NCBI GenBank assembly: GCA_031270565.1
Contig: JAISXJ010000193.1
Span: 1-9,403, forward strand
Reading direction: 5' to 3'
Source of the DNA: Prevotellaceae bacterium
GTDB lineage: Bacteria > Bacteroidota > Bacteroidia > Bacteroidales > Paludibacteraceae
Length of the DNA: 9,403 nt
Positions 6,683-9,403 of the stretch are shown one piece after another (position 1 is the first letter of the stretch; every line of letters starts with the position of its first letter). The position numbers were made by a program, and so were the translations under genes. Under the pieces are notes generated by a model. The model saw only the letters and a list, made by a program, of their open reading frames with translations. It searched no databases and was not told the DNA's origin.

Positions 6683-7231
6683 ATGCCGAATACATTTAAT
6701 CCGTGGCACCATGTGTCCCCAGGTAATCATTTACCTGAATTAGTAAATGGAATTATAGAAATTCCGCGCGGTACACGCGCCAAGTATGAACTGGATAAAG
6801 AAAGTGGACTGATTCGTCTCGACAGGGTGCTTTATTCATCCGTTTATTATCCTGCCAATTACGGTTTTATTCCCAAGACATACTGCGAGGATCACGACCC
6901 GCTTGACATCCTGATTCTTTCGCAGATAGAAGTTGTGCCGAATTGCATCGTCCCCGCAAAAATTATCGGCGTGATGCGCATGCTTGATAATGGAGAAGCG
7001 GATGATAAAATTATTGGCGTTGCCGCCGGAGACCCCAGCGTGAGCCACTATAACGACATCACCGAACTACCCACGCACACTCTCTCGGAGGTACGTAGCT
7101 TCTTTGAAGACTATACCAAGCTGGAAAACAAGGAGATTGTGGTTGAACATTTTCTTGGTAAACAGAAGGCAATAGAAATCATGCTTGAGAGTTTTGTGCT
7201 CTATCGTGAAAAATTTTGTGGTGGACGATAA
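6683..7231 (+). CDS. ppa: Inorganic pyrophosphatase, soluble family I
   Basis: The 182-residue cytoplasmic enzyme hydrolyses PPi to two phosphates with Mg2+, pulling biosynthetic reactions forward. Family I landmarks are present: EIPRGTRAKYELDKESG (26-42), the RLDRVLY and YYPANYGFIP segments (45-64), the metal-binding signature DHDPLDIL (70-77, three Asp at 70/72/75), GEADDKIIGV (104-113) and a Tyr-Lys pair in FFEDYTKLENK (140-150). The signature has His at its second position, where Gly or Ser is usual. Length is normal for the bacterial form. ATG at 6683 is 27 nt after the -7 box, and no Shine-Dalgarno is seen. waaA follows after 45 nt without a convincing promoter, so the two are probably co-transcribed. 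Confidence 0.95.
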   Translation: MPNTFNPWHHVSPGNHLPELVNGIIEIPRGTRAKYELDKESGLIRLDRVLYSSVYYPANYGFIPKTYCEDHDPLDILILSQIEVVPNCIVPAKIIGVMRMLDNGEADDKIIGVAAGDPSVSHYNDITELPTHTLSEVRSFFEDYTKLENKEIVVEHFLGKQKAIEIMLESFVLYREKFCGGR

Positions 7232-7276
7232 CAAAACGCTCACAGGCTATAAAACACAATTCGTTTGCCGATATTC

Positions 7277-8524
7277 ATGCATATTATTTATAACATAGGC
7301 ATCAGTTGCTATGGCTTGCTGATTTGTATTGCAAGCATTTTTTCAACAAAAGCCTCTAAACGACTCGTGGGCGGACGCAGAGCGCTGAAGTTTTTGCGCA
7401 ATCATATTGACCCTAAAGCCCGTTATATCTGGGTTCACGTTGCCTCTCTGGGCGAATTTGAACAGGGACGACCGCTGATTGAAGAGATACGTCGTCAGTT
7501 TCCGAGCGTAAAGATTTTGCTGACTTTCTTCTCGCCTTCGGGGTATGAGGTGCAAAAAAAATACCCTAATGCCGATATAATCTGCTATCTGCCGCTTGAT
7601 TTGCCGCATAAGGCACGCGCATTTCTCTCTATTGTTAATCCCGTTAAGGCTATTTTTGTTAAATATGAATTTTGGGCAAACTATCTCTATGCCCTTGAGC
7701 GAAAAGGTATCCCTGCCTATCTGGTCTCATCTATCTTTCGTCCAAAACAGATATTTTTCCGAAAATACGGCGGCTTCTTCCGCAAACTGCTCGACCGGTT
7801 TCAACTTATCTGCGTACAGGATGAAAGTTCAAAGGCTCTGTTGGAAAGCATCGGCAAAACCAACGTTCTGGTTTCGGGGGATACCCGTTTTGACCGGGTG
7901 GTTGACATTGCTCAGTCAACCAAGAAACTGACTGTTGTAGAAGCATTTGCCCAGAATGCTCACGTACTCGTTGCCGGAAGCACATGGCAACACGACGAAG
8001 AGTTGCTGGTGCGCTTTATCAACAACAATCACGAATATAAAATGATTATCGTGCCCCACGAACCCACTAAAGAACACGTAGAACGCCTTTGCGGAGGACT
8101 GCGCCGAAGTTTTGTGCTCTACACAAAAACAAACTCCACAGAGGCGCACACCGCCGACTGTCTGGTGGTGGATACGGTCGGACTGCTCTCTTCCATCTAT
8201 CGTTACGGGCAGGTGGCTTATGTTGGCGGCGGGTTTGGGGCTGGCATACATAACACGCTGGAAGCTGCCGTTTGGGGTATTCCTGTGCTGTTTGGACACA
8301 ATTATCAGCGTTTTAGAGAGGCGCACGGACTGATTGCCTGTAGCGCTGCGATGAGTGTCAATACCTATCGTCAGTTGGAAACAAGTGTCAATTTTCTCTT
8401 TAATACTCCCGAAGCAGGGGCAAGAGCCGCCTTGTACGTGAAAACGCATACAGGTGCAACAGACATTATCATTAAACACGTTTTTGCTGATTTGCAAACA
8501 GAGTTTGAAATCGAAGCCAATTAG
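7277..8524 (+). CDS. waaA: 3-deoxy-D-manno-octulosonic acid (Kdo) transferase
   Basis: The 415-residue GT30 enzyme transfers Kdo from CMP-Kdo to the lipid A precursor at the cytoplasmic face of the inner membrane, starting the LPS core. A hydrophobic N-terminal anchor (about residues 3-22) precedes the N-terminal Rossmann domain containing HVASLGEFEQGRP, with Glu60 at the family's catalytic-base position. The C-terminal CMP-Kdo-binding domain has GDTRFDRV (201-208), VAGSTW, VPHEP (259-263) and YVGGGFGAGIHNTLEAA (315-331) followed by GIPVLFG. The frame is open from a TTG at 7265, but ATG at 7277 gives the expected short N-terminus and was chosen. An eight-A run at 7554-7561 lies in the coding sequence. 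Whether one or more Kdo residues are added cannot be read from sequence. Confidence 0.95.
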   Translation: MHIIYNIGISCYGLLICIASIFSTKASKRLVGGRRALKFLRNHIDPKARYIWVHVASLGEFEQGRPLIEEIRRQFPSVKILLTFFSPSGYEVQKKYPNADIICYLPLDLPHKARAFLSIVNPVKAIFVKYEFWANYLYALERKGIPAYLVSSIFRPKQIFFRKYGGFFRKLLDRFQLICVQDESSKALLESIGKTNVLVSGDTRFDRVVDIAQSTKKLTVVEAFAQNAHVLVAGSTWQHDEELLVRFINNNHEYKMIIVPHEPTKEHVERLCGGLRRSFVLYTKTNSTEAHTADCLVVDTVGLLSSIYRYGQVAYVGGGFGAGIHNTLEAAVWGIPVLFGHNYQRFREAHGLIACSAAMSVNTYRQLETSVNFLFNTPEAGARAALYVKTHTGATDIIIKHVFADLQTEFEIEAN

Positions 8525-8536
8525 TAATGGCAATGA

Positions 8537-8648
8537 AGAATTAAGAATTAAGAATTAAAAATTAAGAATTGAGAATTAAAAATCTATTGTCACTATTCAC
8601 TATTCACTATTCACTACTAACTACACTCTACACTCTAATAACTAAAAA
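8537..8648. repeat. Sixteen-unit heptamer array between convergent genes
   Basis: A 7-bp period runs in a single phase for 112 bp. The first seven units are variants of AGAATTA (AAAATTA, AGAATTG and AAAATCT also occur). After one degenerate unit at 8586-8592, eight units begin with CTA on the plus strand: CTATTCA three times, CTACTAA, CTACACT twice, CTAATAA and CTAAAAA. The left half carries TAA or TGA at a fixed position on the plus strand, and the right half carries TAG at a fixed position on the minus strand. It starts 12 bp after the waaA stop and ends at the terminator hairpin of the opposing gene. Confidence 0.88.
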
Positions 8649-8668
8649 AGCCCCCGTTGCCGGAGGCT
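8643..8668 (-). terminator. Intrinsic terminator for the minus-strand FISUMP gene
   Basis: On the minus strand AGCCTCCG and CGGGGGCT form an 8-nt stem with one mismatch (plus 8661-8668 and 8649-8656) around a 4-nt loop, followed at once by six T (8648-8643) drawn from the CTAAAAA heptamer. It lies about 115 nt beyond the stop at 8784. On the plus strand the hairpin is followed by TTTG, so weak bidirectional action for waaA is possible. Confidence 0.72.
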
Positions 8669-8683
8669 TTGTGGTTTGGTCTG

Positions 8684-8776
8684 GAACTATGATTCTTTTG
8701 ATTGAATGAATACTTTGATTTTCAGACAGACATATTTAATCACAGTCCATCACAAAAATCATTCAAATCATAGTTC
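8684..8776. repeat. Long imperfect palindrome just downstream of the FISUMP gene
   Basis: GAACTATGATT (8684-8694) is the exact reverse complement of 8766-8776. TTGAATGA (8702-8709) pairs with TCATTCAA (8759-8766), leaving a 7-nt bulge on the left arm. Inner sequence with repeated GATT and ATCA motifs allows looser pairing. The palindrome starts 7 bp after the minus-strand stop. It could be a dispersed long-hairpin repeat, an mRNA 3' stabiliser, or a cruciform. Confidence 0.6.
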
Positions 8777-8783
8777 AGGACAA

Positions 8784-9403
8784 TTATTCCTCCACACAAC
8801 GCACACTGAAGCCGCTCGACAGACTGTAGTTGGAAATTATCTGACTACTACTGCTGAAGAACAGGTTGCGACCGTAATAACTGTCGTTAGCGGTAGAGCT
8901 CCAGTAGTAGCCGTAGCCGCCATGGTTGACCAACGAGCCATTATTGTAGTCCCGGAGGCCGGCAGCAGGCAAAAACAATGCGTCGCCAACCTTCATACCG
9001 GTAGTGTAGTTGCCAGCACTGTTCGTCCAGTCTGTGCCTACCTTTGTGATAGTAGGGTTATAAGAGGAATTTATCACAGCGCCCCATTCTTCTTCTGTAG
9101 GCACGCGCCAACCGGGGGGGCAGGGATTGTTGGCACTCAGCCAGTTATTATTTGAGTTATCAAATGGAAGATATGCCCATGCGGTCGGACTTGTTATTGT
9201 ACCAGGGTTCGCCTGGTCGTCCGCCTGTGTTAAAGCCACTGTCTTAACCCCCCATTTGTACTTCGCCCCGTGAATCTCCGCCGCAGGCGTAAACGGGTCT
9301 TTCGTTTCATCAGCGCCAAGATTGTGACACATGAATGCTTTCCATACCTTGGGCGCTGCGCCATATTTTACATACGCCCCGCAACAAGCACAATCCTGAA
9401 GCG
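8784..9403 (-). CDS. FISUMP (Fib_succ_major) domain surface protein, C-terminal part; start lies beyond the window
   Basis: The frame is open through the right edge, giving at least 205 residues. The Met at 9332 is internal, because the preceding codons read LQDCACCGAYV and VWKAFMCHNLGAD without a stop. FISUMP landmarks are VWKAFMCHNLGAD, EIHGAKYKWG, CPPGWRVPTEEEW (about 94-106), LPAAGLRD (144-151), YYWSST (165-170) and the terminal FSVRCVEE. Such domains occur in secreted or surface proteins of Fibrobacter and Bacteroidota, often as many paralogues, and their function is poorly defined. The region 150-195 is rich in Asn, Tyr and Ser. A seven-C run (9114-9120) lies in the CPPG codons. The gene converges on waaA, and its terminator is at 8643-8668. 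Confidence 0.85.
   Translation of the reverse strand, partial: LQDCACCGAYVKYGAAPKVWKAFMCHNLGADETKDPFTPAAEIHGAKYKWGVKTVALTQADDQANPGTITSPTAWAYLPFDNSNNNWLSANNPCPPGWRVPTEEEWGAVINSSYNPTITKVGTDWTNSAGNYTTGMKVGDALFLPAAGLRDYNNGSLVNHGGYGYYWSSTANDSYYGRNLFFSSSSQIISNYSLSSGFSVRCVEE

Noticed and set aside
7265..7276. TTG start giving a 4-residue extension of WaaA
   Set aside because: ATG at 7277 starts just before the membrane anchor and places the catalytic Glu at residue 60, as expected for the family.
7916..8533. 205-residue open frame antisense to waaA
   Set aside because: It is a shadow of a strongly recognised gene. Its translation resembles no protein family.
8537..8648. Possible CRISPR array
   Set aside because: The units are 7 bp with no separate spacers, so the structure is a microsatellite-like tandem array.
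8784..9332. FISUMP protein as a complete 182-residue gene starting at 9332
   Set aside because: The frame continues upstream to the window edge with typical FISUMP sequence, so that Met is internal and the gene is truncated by the window.

Overview
The window looks like a chromosomal stretch from an anaerobic member of the Bacteroidota, probably Bacteroidales-like. The reasons are a full-length homodimeric-type pyruvate:ferredoxin oxidoreductase, a polyprenol-phosphate mannose synthase and WaaA of Bacteroidota type, a FISUMP-domain surface protein, no clear Shine-Dalgarno sequences, and promoter candidates matching the Bacteroidota -7 element TAnnTTTG. No rRNA, tRNA, CRISPR array, intact insertion sequence or phage gene is visible.

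Layout. Positions 1-259 are non-coding and hold two hairpins that would terminate minus-strand transcription, plus a short heptamer repeat. Positions 260-3925 (minus) are nifJ. The 3926-4480 gap (about 555 bp) separates nifJ from divergent plus-strand genes. It holds a promoter on each side, a nine-unit heptamer array and a multi-hairpin element bounded by an 11-bp inverted repeat. The plus strand then carries a GT2 polyprenol-phosphate mannose synthase (4505-5257), a tandem universal stress protein with an extra N-terminal domain (5317-6420), a broken secreted-protein remnant (6446-6641), inorganic pyrophosphatase (6683-7231) and WaaA (7277-8524). A convergent intergenic region (8525-8783) contains a 112-bp heptamer array, a terminator and a long imperfect palindrome. 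The minus-strand C-terminal part of a FISUMP-domain protein runs off the right edge.

How the genes relate. NifJ supplies acetyl-CoA and reduced ferredoxin. Pyrophosphatase removes PPi from biosynthesis, including the PPi made by CMP-Kdo synthesis that feeds WaaA, and ppa and waaA lie 45 nt apart in likely co-transcription. WaaA and the mannose synthase both serve the cell envelope. The universal stress protein lies close behind the mannose synthase and is probably transcribed with it.

The most unusual signal is a family of 7-bp tandem arrays at the gene boundaries (150-170, 4067-4129, 6610-6644, 8537-8648). In the three main arrays all but two of 30 units carry a stop triplet at a fixed position, on one strand or the other, while the other four bases vary. 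Because 7 is one more than a multiple of 3, successive stops fall in successive reading frames, so each array closes all three frames within 21 nt. The arrays also end in the same unit, CTAAAAA, next to either a TACCTTTGCCGC promoter box or a terminator hairpin.
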